Shown one piece after another: positions 8,232-15,321 of a DNA stretch of 16,721 bases. The stretch lies in the NCBI GenBank assembly GCA_964008355.1, contig CAXGBD010000022.1, forward strand, positions 1 through 16,721. The letters run 5' to 3'. Every line of letters begins with the position of its first letter. The first letter of the stretch is position 1. A model generated the notes under the pieces. It was not told the DNA's origin, did no database searches, and worked only from the letters and a program-made list of their open reading frames with translations. The DNA comes from DTSX01 sp964008355. GTDB lineage: Bacteria; Pseudomonadota; Gammaproteobacteria; Steroidobacterales; UBA11654. The translations under genes were made by a program, and so were the position numbers.

Positions 8232-9539
8232 TTATTGTTTCTTTAAAGCTTTCGACGCTGCTCTAAAGCCTTTCTCTAGATCTTCAATTAGATCTTCAAC
8301 AGACTCAATGCCAACAGACAGTCTGATCAAACCCTCAGAGATGCCCGCTTCCTCCAAATCTTTGGCTGACATCCTCTGATGGGTGGTGCTTGCTGGATGG
8401 ATAACTAAAGATTTTGCGTCACCTATGTTTGCTAAATTGGAGAATAAATCCAATCGATCTATAAACACTTGACCGATCTCTCTGCCGCCTTTAATACCGA
8501 AACTGAAAACCGCGGTCGAGCCTTTTGGTAACAGTTCTTTTGCTAACTCATGGTTAGGATGATTTTTAAGATCAGGATGACTGACCCAGTCAACCATGTC
8601 ATGTTGATCCAGATACTCAACCACCTGTCGGGTATTGCTAATGTGTTTATCCATCCTCACCGATAATGTCTCAGTACCGTTAAGCACCAAAAAGGCAGAA
8701 TGTGGAGCAAGACAAGCGCCAAAATCACGCGATGCTTCATTTCTGACTCTGGAAATAAAAGCTGCTGGCCCAAATTCTTCAGTAAAAGATAAGTTATGAA
8801 AGCCTGCATATTTTTCTGTCATTTGTGGAAACTTATCTGTTGATTCCCAATCAAACGTACCGCCATCGACAATCAAACCGGCCATGGAAGTCCCGTGACC
8901 ACTCAAAAACTTTGTGGCTGAATGCACCACAATGTCAGCTCCCAATGCAAAGGGTTTCATCAGATAAGGGGTGGTGGTGGTTGAATCGATAACCAATGGG
9001 ATGTGGTGGTCATATGCAATTTTAGCAACTTTAGGAATATTTAATACTTCAGTTCTTGGATTGGCTACAGTTTCTCCAAAAATTAGTCTGGTCTCAGGTC
9101 TAATGGCTTTCTTAAAGCCTTCTATATCATTTGGATCCACAAAAGTGGTGGTGATTCCAAACCGTGGCAAGGTATATTCCATCAAATTATGGGTGCCCCC
9201 ATAAAGAGCATATGAAGAGACAATGTGTCCGCCTTGATCCACTAGAGTTGCTATGGTGTTAAACACAGCAGCTTGTCCGCTAGAGGTGGCAACGGCACCA
9301 ACTCCGCCTTCCAGTGCAGAAATTCGCTCTTCTAAGACAGCGGTGGTGGGATTAGAGATTCTTGAATAAACATGGCCACCTCGCTCTATATTGAAAATTG
9401 CAGCACCCGCATCTGAGTCTCTAAAAACATAGGAGGCTGTTTGATAAATTGGAACAGCTCTCGACCCGGTCTCCTTATCAGGTCGCTGACCGGCATGATT
9501 TGAAAGCGTGTCAAAATCGAATGTTTTTACTTTTGCCAT
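8232..9539 (-). CDS. metY: O-acetylhomoserine/O-succinylhomoserine sulfhydrylase (aminocarboxypropyltransferase)
   Basis: A 435-residue PLP enzyme of the Cys/Met metabolism family, of the long MetY type rather than the shorter (under 400 residue) MetB/MetC/MetZ type. It replaces the acyl group of an O-acylhomoserine with sulfide, giving homocysteine directly; some members also accept methanethiol. The Schiff-base lysine is Lys210 in VVHSATKFLSGHGTS. YSRISNPT (Tyr58, Arg60) contacts PLP phosphate from the neighbouring subunit in this family, and Asp185 in VIDSTTTTP should bind the pyridine nitrogen; the usual text there is DNTFATP, so this stretch is divergent. The start is the ATG after AAAAGG with spacing of about 8-9 nt. 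It begins 4 nt after the stop of the thiamine-kinase-like gene, so translational coupling is likely. A weak possible internal promoter (TTGGAT, 17 nt, GATTAT) lies inside the end of that gene. With the metA-like gene it forms the direct-sulfhydrylation route to methionine. Confidence 0.95.
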   Translation of the reverse strand: MAKVKTFDFDTLSNHAGQRPDKETGSRAVPIYQTASYVFRDSDAGAAIFNIERGGHVYSRISNPTTAVLEERISALEGGVGAVATSSGQAAVFNTIATLVDQGGHIVSSYALYGGTHNLMEYTLPRFGITTTFVDPNDIEGFKKAIRPETRLIFGETVANPRTEVLNIPKVAKIAYDHHIPLVIDSTTTTPYLMKPFALGADIVVHSATKFLSGHGTSMAGLIVDGGTFDWESTDKFPQMTEKYAGFHNLSFTEEFGPAAFISRVRNEASRDFGACLAPHSAFLVLNGTETLSVRMDKHISNTRQVVEYLDQHDMVDWVSHPDLKNHPNHELAKELLPKGSTAVFSFGIKGGREIGQVFIDRLDLFSNLANIGDAKSLVIHPASTTHQRMSAKDLEEAGISEGLIRLSVGIESVEDLIEDLEKGFRAASKALKKQ

Positions 9540-9543
9540 AAAT

Positions 9544-10374
9544 TTAACCTTTTACTTGTGATAATCGATTTTCCAAATTGACCATCCAAGCCTTTTCTTT
9601 TTCAGATATTGTAGCGTATTTCTTAATAATCATAAGCCAAAAGAAGCTTAAATAAAGACTAAACTCTCTCCATAAAGCCAGTTCTTCATAATCCACAGCA
9701 AACCCATTGATCTCATAGGATTGTATAAATTCTTTGATTTGCTGCTTGTTTAATGCAAGATTTTCTATGCTGCTTGCTAAGTCAAAATAAGGATGATTCA
9801 AGCTTGCATACTCCCAATCCATAATAAAAAGTTTCTCGCCGATCAATAAATTTCCGGGGTTAATATCGTTGTGTGACAAGACCATTGGCAATTGATTCTT
9901 AGCAATAGAGTCAAATAATGAAAAGCCCTTGTGGATCATTGAATGATTCATTTCAGCAGACAGTAAATCACGATAACAATTAATAAAAGAAGAAAAAACA
10001 GGCTGACTGGCTGGTGCATTAAGCTGATGAAGATCTGCCAACAAAGTTCCCATTAAACTTGTGATCTCTCGTGGTTTAGTAGTTGTATCGTCAAGTGTTA
10101 CCCCGGGAATGTATTGCCAAATCAATACCCCATTCTCAGGAGCAGCAAAAAGTATCTTCGGTGTAAAAGTCGACCCTTCCAAGAATTTTAATAATTCAAT
10201 TTCACTATAACGATTCAAGCCCAGTGTTTGTGAAACAGGTAAATCAAGACGAATAACCGCTTTTATTCCTTCAAAAACGCCAGTGAACACTTGGGTAACC
10301 GGGCCGTCCTTTAAGCATTCTCCCAAAGTAATAGAATGTGGAATGGCTTCTATCGTTTTAATGTGAAGATTCAC
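9544..10374 (-). CDS. Thiamine-kinase-like phosphotransferase (choline kinase/APH fold)
   Basis: A phosphotransferase of the APH/choline kinase fold, 276 residues from the chosen start, close to the roughly 274 of E. coli thiamine kinase ThiK. The catalytic loop is LSHNDINPGNLL (His168, Asp170, Asn175) and the metal-binding segment is IMDWEYASLNHPYFDLAS (Asp186); the DWEYA form is typical of the ThiK/LicA branch. The open frame extends upstream to an ATG at 10527, but that stretch lies inside the transporter gene and encodes an unlikely cysteine-rich sequence. A GTG at 10374 is preferred because GGAG sits 10 nt upstream and the overlap with the transporter falls to 17 nt. Downstream of a TPP riboswitch, a TonB receptor and a PnuC/PnuT transporter, the likely job is phosphorylating imported thiamine to trap it in the cytoplasm. 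Choline or another small alcohol is possible; the assignment rests partly on context. Confidence 0.82.
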   Translation of the reverse strand: MNLHIKTIEAIPHSITLGECLKDGPVTQVFTGVFEGIKAVIRLDLPVSQTLGLNRYSEIELLKFLEGSTFTPKILFAAPENGVLIWQYIPGVTLDDTTTKPREITSLMGTLLADLHQLNAPASQPVFSSFINCYRDLLSAEMNHSMIHKGFSLFDSIAKNQLPMVLSHNDINPGNLLIGEKLFIMDWEYASLNHPYFDLASSIENLALNKQQIKEFIQSYEINGFAVDYEELALWREFSLYLSFFWLMIIKKYATISEKEKAWMVNLENRLSQVKG

Positions 10375-10951
10375 CTCGAACCAACTCCATTTGTTTCCAA
10401 GACCGATAACCGATAATAATAATGAACAAATACACAAAAAACAGAACGGCGGTAAAATACAGTTCTCTGGACATAAACAGATAAATCGAGATCGAATCAA
10501 TAACAAACCAATAGATCCAATTCTCAATTAATTTCTTCGCCACCATATATGTGGTTACTATGGCTCCCCAAGTGGTCAACGCATCCATGAATGGCATGGC
10601 AGCTGTGGTGTAATTCGACAACACCTCACCGGATAATAGGGTGAGGATTAAAATAACGGATACCGCAAATAAATGATTACCCAAACCCCATCGACGAACC
10701 ACAAGATGCTCCTCTGTGCCGCCTTTGCTCCATTGCATCCATCCGTAGAGCCCCATGGCCACATAGAAAATCTGCAGCGCAGCTTCCATATAGAGACCGG
10801 CATTAAACATGACGTAGAGATACAACAATGAACTTAATATCCAGGCCAGCCAACACCAGATGATTTGCCGAACTGCCAATAGCAAATAACCAATGGCGAA
10901 AATCACGCCTATAATCTCTGCCAAGTTATCCATCAATGGATCAAAACTCAT
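10358..10951 (-). CDS. pnuT: PnuC-family vitamin transporter, probably thiamine-specific PnuT
   Basis: A 197-residue integral inner-membrane protein with about seven hydrophobic segments and the tryptophan-rich signatures of the PnuC family: WCWLAWILSS (about 32-41), YGWMQW (about 69-74) and ENWIYWFVIDSISIYLF in the C-terminal half. PnuC proteins carry nicotinamide riboside by facilitated diffusion with trapping by a kinase; the PnuT branch carries thiamine and is known from genes under TPP riboswitches. This gene is second in an operon headed by a TPP riboswitch and is followed by a thiamine-kinase-like gene, so thiamine is the best-supported cargo; sequence alone would only say PnuC. Its ATG overlaps the end of the receptor gene by 11 nt (ATGAGTTTTGA), and its own 3' end overlaps the kinase by 17 nt, pointing to translational coupling through all three. 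Confidence 0.88.
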   Translation of the reverse strand: MSFDPLMDNLAEIIGVIFAIGYLLLAVRQIIWCWLAWILSSLLYLYVMFNAGLYMEAALQIFYVAMGLYGWMQWSKGGTEEHLVVRRWGLGNHLFAVSVILILTLLSGEVLSNYTTAAMPFMDALTTWGAIVTTYMVAKKLIENWIYWFVIDSISIYLFMSRELYFTAVLFFVYLFIIIIGYRSWKQMELVRGESSH

Positions 10952-13055
10952 AACGAATCAGTATACCTAGGTGTCTTGGATCCCCTTGTCTCTCAAAGAG
11001 AGTACTAGGAAAATTCGGTGGCACATTACCAAAATAAAAACCTCTCAATGAATAGTATTCATCAAAGAGATTTCTAACCCAAATTTCATAATTCCAATGA
11101 TCTTGCTGATAACCAATCATAAGATTGGCCAGTGTGTATGAGGATGATTGATTATCATGTGAATCCGAGTAATAAAAATCACTCTTACCGTTTAAATCAA
11201 ACCCAAAATAGATTGAATCGTTCGGAAACCACCTCATGCCGACAGCAAACGATCTTTCAGGTGCATGTGCTTGCCCTCTCCCATTCTGCTGGCTATTTGA
11301 ATCAAAGTTATTGACCTCGGTTTGTAATAAACCCAGAGAAGCAAAAACTTGGAGCGAATCCGTTGGATTCGATTGTAGCGACAGCTCGAGTCCATAATTT
11401 TCACCACTGGCTGCATTTTGTGTCAGGAAGGTAAAAGTATTCGGATCGTTTGAGTCCATTTGTGTGGACGCCATGACCTGCTGATCTTTGCGATCAGAAT
11501 AAAAAATCACTGCGTCAAGATGGGTATTGGAGTTGGCAAATTGGTGATTAATTCCAAGTTCATAGTTCCATAAATACTCTGGATCATAAATCAATGTATC
11601 CGTATAGAGTTGATTAGAAAAACCAGTGCCAAGATTGAAGCCTCCAGCTTTGTATCCTCTGCCAATGCTGGCATAGAGATTGGTGTTATCGCTCCACTCT
11701 TTCATTAGAGATAACTTACCTCCAAGCATCTGATCACTGGGGTTGAAGTGTTCCCCAAAAGTATCGTCATAATGGGCCTCCCAATCCTCCCATCTCAAAC
11801 CGAAACTAACAGTCAGTGTTTCTGAAAGCAGATAATCAAATGTTCCAAACAAAGCACTATTCTCAGAACTATAGTTTCTTGTGCCGGTCACATTTTTTAT
11901 GTAAGGGGGCCAGGAGCTGAACGGGTTAATATACGTTCCCAAATCAGTGATATCATTGCGTTCATTCAAGTTCAGATAATACGCACCAACCACCCAGGCA
12001 AAGGTGTTATCAATCGAATAATCAAGAGGATTAGAGAGCACTCTGAACTCTTGATTGAATGCTCGTCGTGAGCGAAGAGTCTCTGAGAAGAAGTCATAGG
12101 TATAAGGAGCATTGGCAACCGGATTACTCCAATCGGCATCATAACTGACAATGATATCGGCACTCGTTGCACTGGTGAGACTTTGCAAGGAAAAACCATT
12201 CCCTCGATGATTAACTCGAAGGCCATACGCATCAGAATCTTGTGAATCAAAGCCTGGTTTGTCAGAGAGAGTGTTAAGACTGCCATCGGTTGTCCATGAA
12301 TCGGACAGAGCTTCAAAATCAGATTTTTGAATCAGAACATTCAACTCCGTATCTGCGCTCGGTCGATGGTTTAATTTTAGTCGAACTGTCAGCTCATCTT
12401 TGCCGGTAGTATCGTCGCGATTGAGATAAGAATTTTTACGAAATCCATCGCTCTCATCGTTTCTAATTGACACTCGATATTTGATTGCCGAATTATCATG
12501 AAGCGGTCCTCCAAACGCCACACCAACTGATCTCACCCCATCGGAACCCAAACTGAACTCGGACAATCCTTCAAAAACATCTGTGGGTTGTTTTGATCTC
12601 ATGTAGATCATTCCAGCCAGTGCATTGGCACCCATACGGGAACCTTGAGGTCCTCGATGCACTTCAATCTGTTCCATATCAAAACTGCTAGAGATTCCAC
12701 CTTGACCTGAAAAATCAATGTCATCAATAATTAACCCAACGGATGAATTAGGAGTCCCCTCGTAACCTGATTGTTCACCAATGCCTCTGATTTGAAAATA
12801 TCTTGGGCGTCCGTCACTAAGAGCAAAATTTAAATTAGGAACTAAAAATGAGAGTTGTTCTAAATGTTTCATGGGTTCTGCCTTTAATTGCTCCTCACTA
12901 AGGATCATCAGACTCCCGTCATTTTTTTCTAGAGTGGTTTCTCGATAACTGGCCTTGACCACAATTTCTTCAATGGCAGCCGCAGCCATGACTGTCAACG
13001 GTGAGAGGACCGTGAGCAGGCTAAACAGTAGGATTGATCGAAATTTTGAATGCAA
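10941..13055 (-). CDS. TonB-dependent outer-membrane receptor, probable thiamine transporter
   Basis: A 704-residue gated outer-membrane channel that uses TonB/ExbBD energy. A signal peptide covers about residues 1-26 (basic HSKFR, hydrophobic LLFSLLTVLSPLTV, cleavage near MAAAA). The TonB box EEIVVKA follows at 29-35. The plug domain includes FQIRGIGEQ and the IEVHRGPQGSRMGANALAGMIYMRSKQP block. The long C-terminal beta barrel ends in the classic aromatic ILIRYEF. The initiation codon is TTG at 13055, chosen because GGAGG lies 9 nt upstream and the signal peptide begins directly there. That GGAGG is inside the 3' part of a TPP riboswitch, so translation should fall when cytoplasmic TPP is high. 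With the PnuC/PnuT gene (11-nt overlap) and the kinase it forms a full thiamine import route. By architecture alone it resembles many siderophore or cobalamin receptors; the riboswitch is what points to thiamine. Confidence 0.92.
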   Translation of the reverse strand: MHSKFRSILLFSLLTVLSPLTVMAAAAIEEIVVKASYRETTLEKNDGSLMILSEEQLKAEPMKHLEQLSFLVPNLNFALSDGRPRYFQIRGIGEQSGYEGTPNSSVGLIIDDIDFSGQGGISSSFDMEQIEVHRGPQGSRMGANALAGMIYMRSKQPTDVFEGLSEFSLGSDGVRSVGVAFGGPLHDNSAIKYRVSIRNDESDGFRKNSYLNRDDTTGKDELTVRLKLNHRPSADTELNVLIQKSDFEALSDSWTTDGSLNTLSDKPGFDSQDSDAYGLRVNHRGNGFSLQSLTSATSADIIVSYDADWSNPVANAPYTYDFFSETLRSRRAFNQEFRVLSNPLDYSIDNTFAWVVGAYYLNLNERNDITDLGTYINPFSSWPPYIKNVTGTRNYSSENSALFGTFDYLLSETLTVSFGLRWEDWEAHYDDTFGEHFNPSDQMLGGKLSLMKEWSDNTNLYASIGRGYKAGGFNLGTGFSNQLYTDTLIYDPEYLWNYELGINHQFANSNTHLDAVIFYSDRKDQQVMASTQMDSNDPNTFTFLTQNAASGENYGLELSLQSNPTDSLQVFASLGLLQTEVNNFDSNSQQNGRGQAHAPERSFAVGMRWFPNDSIYFGFDLNGKSDFYYSDSHDNQSSSYTLANLMIGYQQDHWNYEIWVRNLFDEYYSLRGFYFGNVPPNFPSTLFERQGDPRHLGILIRYEF

Positions 13056-13057
13056 TA

Positions 13058-13138
13058 TGCTATTCCTCCGCCATCATTATATGGTTCAGGTTCAAAGGGT
13101 TCCTTTATAGATCTCAGACTCACTAGCCACCCCTTGCA
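13058..13138 (-). promoter_or_regulatory. TPP (THI-element) riboswitch
   Basis: Read on the minus strand, the leader shows all main THI-box elements in order: GGGGTGG (from 13133), a small hairpin with arms GGCT and AGTC, CTGAGA (13112-13117), ACCC, TTGAACCTGA (13086-13095), a P5 stem CCAT/ATGG around ATAATG, and GGCGGAGGAA (13063-13072). A short P1 can pair 13134-13138 with 13058-13062 with one A-A mismatch. The receptor's GGAGG ribosome-binding site is part of the conserved 3' segment and the TTG start lies 2 nt beyond P1, leaving no room for an intrinsic terminator. Control is therefore most likely at translation initiation: TPP binding should hide the ribosome-binding site. Seen directly: the motifs and spacing. 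Known: this aptamer class binds thiamine pyrophosphate. Inferred: the translational mechanism. Confidence 0.93.
13065..13069 (-). promoter_or_regulatory. Ribosome-binding site inside the riboswitch, for the TTG-started receptor gene
   Basis: A strong GGAGG on the minus strand, 9 nt before TTG at 13055. It decides the start of the receptor gene, since no ATG lies at a suitable distance. It coincides with the conserved 3' GGCGGAGGAA segment of the TPP aptamer. Confidence 0.8.
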
Positions 13139-13153
13139 ATCTAAGGCTATGAT

Positions 13154-13183
13154 AGTATATCGACTTAAGTTTTGCTATGTTGC
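13154..13183 (-). promoter_or_regulatory. Candidate promoter for the riboswitch-led operon
   Basis: On the minus strand TATACT (13154-13159) resembles a sigma-70 -10 box, with a poor -35-like GCAACA (13178-13183) at 18 nt spacing. Transcription would begin near 13147, just ahead of the aptamer's P1, which is the expected place. The -35 match is only three of six, so the call rests mainly on the -10 box and its position. Confidence 0.4.
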
Positions 13184-13187
13184 CCTT

Positions 13188-14072
13188 ATGACAGAGAAAC
13201 AAGAACACGATTATAAAGCCATTGATGCTGTGGTTAATATTTGGACCGAAGAAGCCCTTTCTCACCGACCGGATTGGGGCGATGAATTCTTCGTTGACAA
13301 GATGAATACCCAAAGTGCACTGATGGCCGGACTGACTCTTGAACAAATGATAGAAAAGATGGACGAGGCCGGGATTGAAAGAGCCTTTTTAATCGCCGCT
13401 CATTCAGGTCGAGTTGGACTGCCGGGTTGCTATCACATGCCCTATGACGTGGTGGCTAGGGCTTGTGAACAATACCCTGATCGTTTTTATGGATTGGCAG
13501 GCATTGATCCGTTTGATGGCATGAATGGAGTCAGAGCTTTTGAAGACGCGGTGACAAATATGGGATTTATTGGCGGCCATCTCTATCCTCATTGGTATGA
13601 ATTAGCACCCGATCACGCCAAGTACTATCCGTTTTATGCCAAATGTTGTGAACTCAATGTACCGATTCAAATGCAAGTCGGGCAATCCATGGTTTATTCC
13701 AAAGAATATCGAACTCGAAGCGTGGGCCAACCGATCACTTTGGACACAGTGGCTTGTGATTTACCTGAATTAAAATTAATCGGTATCCATGTCGGCATCC
13801 CCTGGCATGATGAAATGATCTCCATGGCTTGGAAACATGAGAATATTTACATTGGCAGTGATGCACACCGTCCAAAATACTGGCCTAAAAGTTTTATTCA
13901 TTACCTCAATAGTTATGGGCAAGACAAAGTCATCTTTGGAACTGATTTTCCAGTGCTGGAATTTAAAAAATCGACTGATGATATTGATGAATTGAATTTA
14001 AAACCTGAAGTGAGAAAAAAACTCCTCAGAGACAATGTGATTCGAATATACGGACTCGATATTGATGAGTGA
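13188..14072 (+). CDS. Amidohydrolase_2-family TIM-barrel protein with a degenerate metal site
   Basis: A 294-residue protein of the amidohydrolase_2 type (ACMSD-like TIM barrel). Family features are MDEAGIERAFLIA, YPDRFYGLAGIDPF, GGHLYPHWYELAPD (His131), LIGIHVGIPW (His201) and the C-terminal IFGTDFPVLEF (Asp253). The usual N-terminal HxH metal motif after ID-A is replaced by Val15-Val16-Asn17 (IDAVVNIW), and the barrel segment that normally carries another histidine reads PIQMQVGQ. The metal centre is therefore altered or lost. I recall other proteins with an IDxVVNxW start, so this may be a subfamily trait rather than decay. The frame is open from 13050, but that would put its start inside the divergent riboswitch; the ATG at 13188 gives the natural N-terminus MTEKQEHDYKAIDAVV. 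No clear ribosome-binding site is present. It overlaps the next gene by 8 nt, so the two products probably act together. Function unknown; hydrolase or decarboxylase are family options. Confidence 0.82.
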   Translation: MTEKQEHDYKAIDAVVNIWTEEALSHRPDWGDEFFVDKMNTQSALMAGLTLEQMIEKMDEAGIERAFLIAAHSGRVGLPGCYHMPYDVVARACEQYPDRFYGLAGIDPFDGMNGVRAFEDAVTNMGFIGGHLYPHWYELAPDHAKYYPFYAKCCELNVPIQMQVGQSMVYSKEYRTRSVGQPITLDTVACDLPELKLIGIHVGIPWHDEMISMAWKHENIYIGSDAHRPKYWPKSFIHYLNSYGQDKVIFGTDFPVLEFKKSTDDIDELNLKPEVRKKLLRDNVIRIYGLDIDE

Positions 14073-15159
14073 TCCCATCGAGTTCACCACCTTCGAGGTA
14101 CAAAAGGATCGATGGACCAACACCCGTGTGACCTCTGAGACCTTTGATGGTCATTTAGATCCAGATCAGGTTTTACTCAAGGTCGATCGTTTTGCCCTGA
14201 CATCCAATAATATTTCTTATTGCCTGGCTGGCGATACCCTAGGTTACTGGGGATTCTTTCCCACAACAGAAGGTTTTGGCCGAATACCGGTTATGGGTTA
14301 TTCAGATGTCATCGCCTCCAAGCATCCAGACATCAACGTGGGCGATCGATACTGGGGGTTTTATCCGATGTCAAATTATCTCATTGTGCAGGCAGGCAGC
14401 GTTTCCAAATCAGGATTTGCCGATGTCAGCCCCCATCGTCTGCAATATGCTCCGATCTATTCCCAGTTCGGTAACACTAAAGCCAATCCTTTTTACGAGA
14501 AGGCAAGAGAGGATCAAGATCTGCTGTTAAGGGGCCTGTTTCTCACCTCTTGGTTAGTCGAGGATTTTATGTTTGATAACGATTATTTTGGTGCTGAGAG
14601 CTATGTGATTACCTGTGCTTCCTCCAAGACCAGTATTGCCCTGGCTTTTGCTGTGAAGCAGCGAGGTGGCAAAAAAACAATCGGTATGACTTCTGAGAGC
14701 AATGTTGAATTCTGCAAGGATCTAGGTTGTTATGATGCCATCATCACCTACGATCAAGCCGCATCCCTGGATTCATCGGCAGCCATCATCATTGTCGACA
14801 TGGCGGGGAATTTCAATGTCATGAAAACCTTACATGAACATTTTCAGGAGAATGTTAAATACTCCTGTAAAGTCGGTGCCACCCATATTAGTGCATTGGA
14901 TGGTGACTTGAACGCCCTGCCAGGTGTAACACCGGCATTTTTCTTTGCCCCAGCTCAAGTTGAAAAACGGAACCAGGAATGGGGATCAGGAAAAGTACAA
15001 AAATTGATCGGACAGGCTTTACAAGATTTTCAAAAGTTCAGTGATCAATGGATCAGTGTATCCAGGGGTTCGGGAGTTGAAGCCATAGGGCAAACCTATG
15101 CCAAGGTCCTTGGTGGAAAAGCATCCCCCAAAGAGGGTTTTATTCTATCAATGGACTAG
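14065..15159 (+). CDS. DUF2855 family protein (medium-chain dehydrogenase-like)
   Basis: A 364-residue protein that I match to the DUF2855 family from its length and layout: a start like FEVQKDRWTNTRV, then LKVDRFALTSNNISYCLAGD, WGFFPTTEGFGRIPVMGYSDVIAS, GDRYWGFYPMSNYLIVQ, and a central LLRGLFLTSWLVEDFM. The order resembles a GroES-like domain followed by a Rossmann-like half (YVITCASSKTSIALAFAVKQRG, then IIIVDMAGN), as in zinc-free medium-chain dehydrogenases/quinone oxidoreductases, but no zinc ligands or clear GxGxxG are visible. The ATG at 14065 is used; a TTG three bases earlier is also in frame. The start overlaps the stop of the amidohydrolase-like gene in ATGAGTGA, a sign of translational coupling. 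Enzymatic role unknown. Confidence 0.8.
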   Translation: MSDPIEFTTFEVQKDRWTNTRVTSETFDGHLDPDQVLLKVDRFALTSNNISYCLAGDTLGYWGFFPTTEGFGRIPVMGYSDVIASKHPDINVGDRYWGFYPMSNYLIVQAGSVSKSGFADVSPHRLQYAPIYSQFGNTKANPFYEKAREDQDLLLRGLFLTSWLVEDFMFDNDYFGAESYVITCASSKTSIALAFAVKQRGGKKTIGMTSESNVEFCKDLGCYDAIITYDQAASLDSSAAIIIVDMAGNFNVMKTLHEHFQENVKYSCKVGATHISALDGDLNALPGVTPAFFFAPAQVEKRNQEWGSGKVQKLIGQALQDFQKFSDQWISVSRGSGVEAIGQTYAKVLGGKASPKEGFILSMD

Positions 15160-15182
15160 AATAATTCTGAGTAAATTATTCT
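15158..15182. terminator. AT-rich hairpin between convergent genes, possible terminator
   Basis: A perfect 9-bp inverted repeat (AGAATAATT and AATTATTCT) with a 7-nt loop begins at the stop codon of the DUF2855 gene. It is AT-rich and lacks an immediate U-tract (CTCTTTTAT follows about 10 nt later), so it is a weak candidate. The rest of the 15160-15321 gap is AT-rich, includes a run of TA repeats near 15216, and holds no gene that I can support. Confidence 0.3.
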
Positions 15183-15321
15183 GGTGATCACTCTTTTATG
15201 CTAAGTTTTATTCTGTATATATATAGTGTATGCAGCAATAATCAACCCACTTATAGTAAAGCTGATTACGGGTTAAAATTCAAGTTGATTCAGGGAACCG
15301 TGTAGGTTGGATTGTTGCTCT

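Noticed and set aside
10375..10527. Longer N-terminus of the thiamine-kinase-like protein from an ATG at 10527.
   Set aside because: It lies fully within the PnuC/PnuT coding region in another frame and is cysteine-rich and unlike a kinase N-terminus. The GTG at 10374 with GGAG upstream fits better.
13050..13187. Upstream extension of the amidohydrolase-like gene to an ATG at 13050 (or 13149).
   Set aside because: The extension runs through the divergent TPP riboswitch, encodes a sequence with no family resemblance, and the ATG at 13188 gives a natural N-terminus.
15183..15321. Checked the AT-rich gap, including TATATATATAG near 15216, for a tRNA, small RNA or mobile-element end.
   Set aside because: No cloverleaf, CCA end, terminal inverted repeat or target-site duplication is visible.
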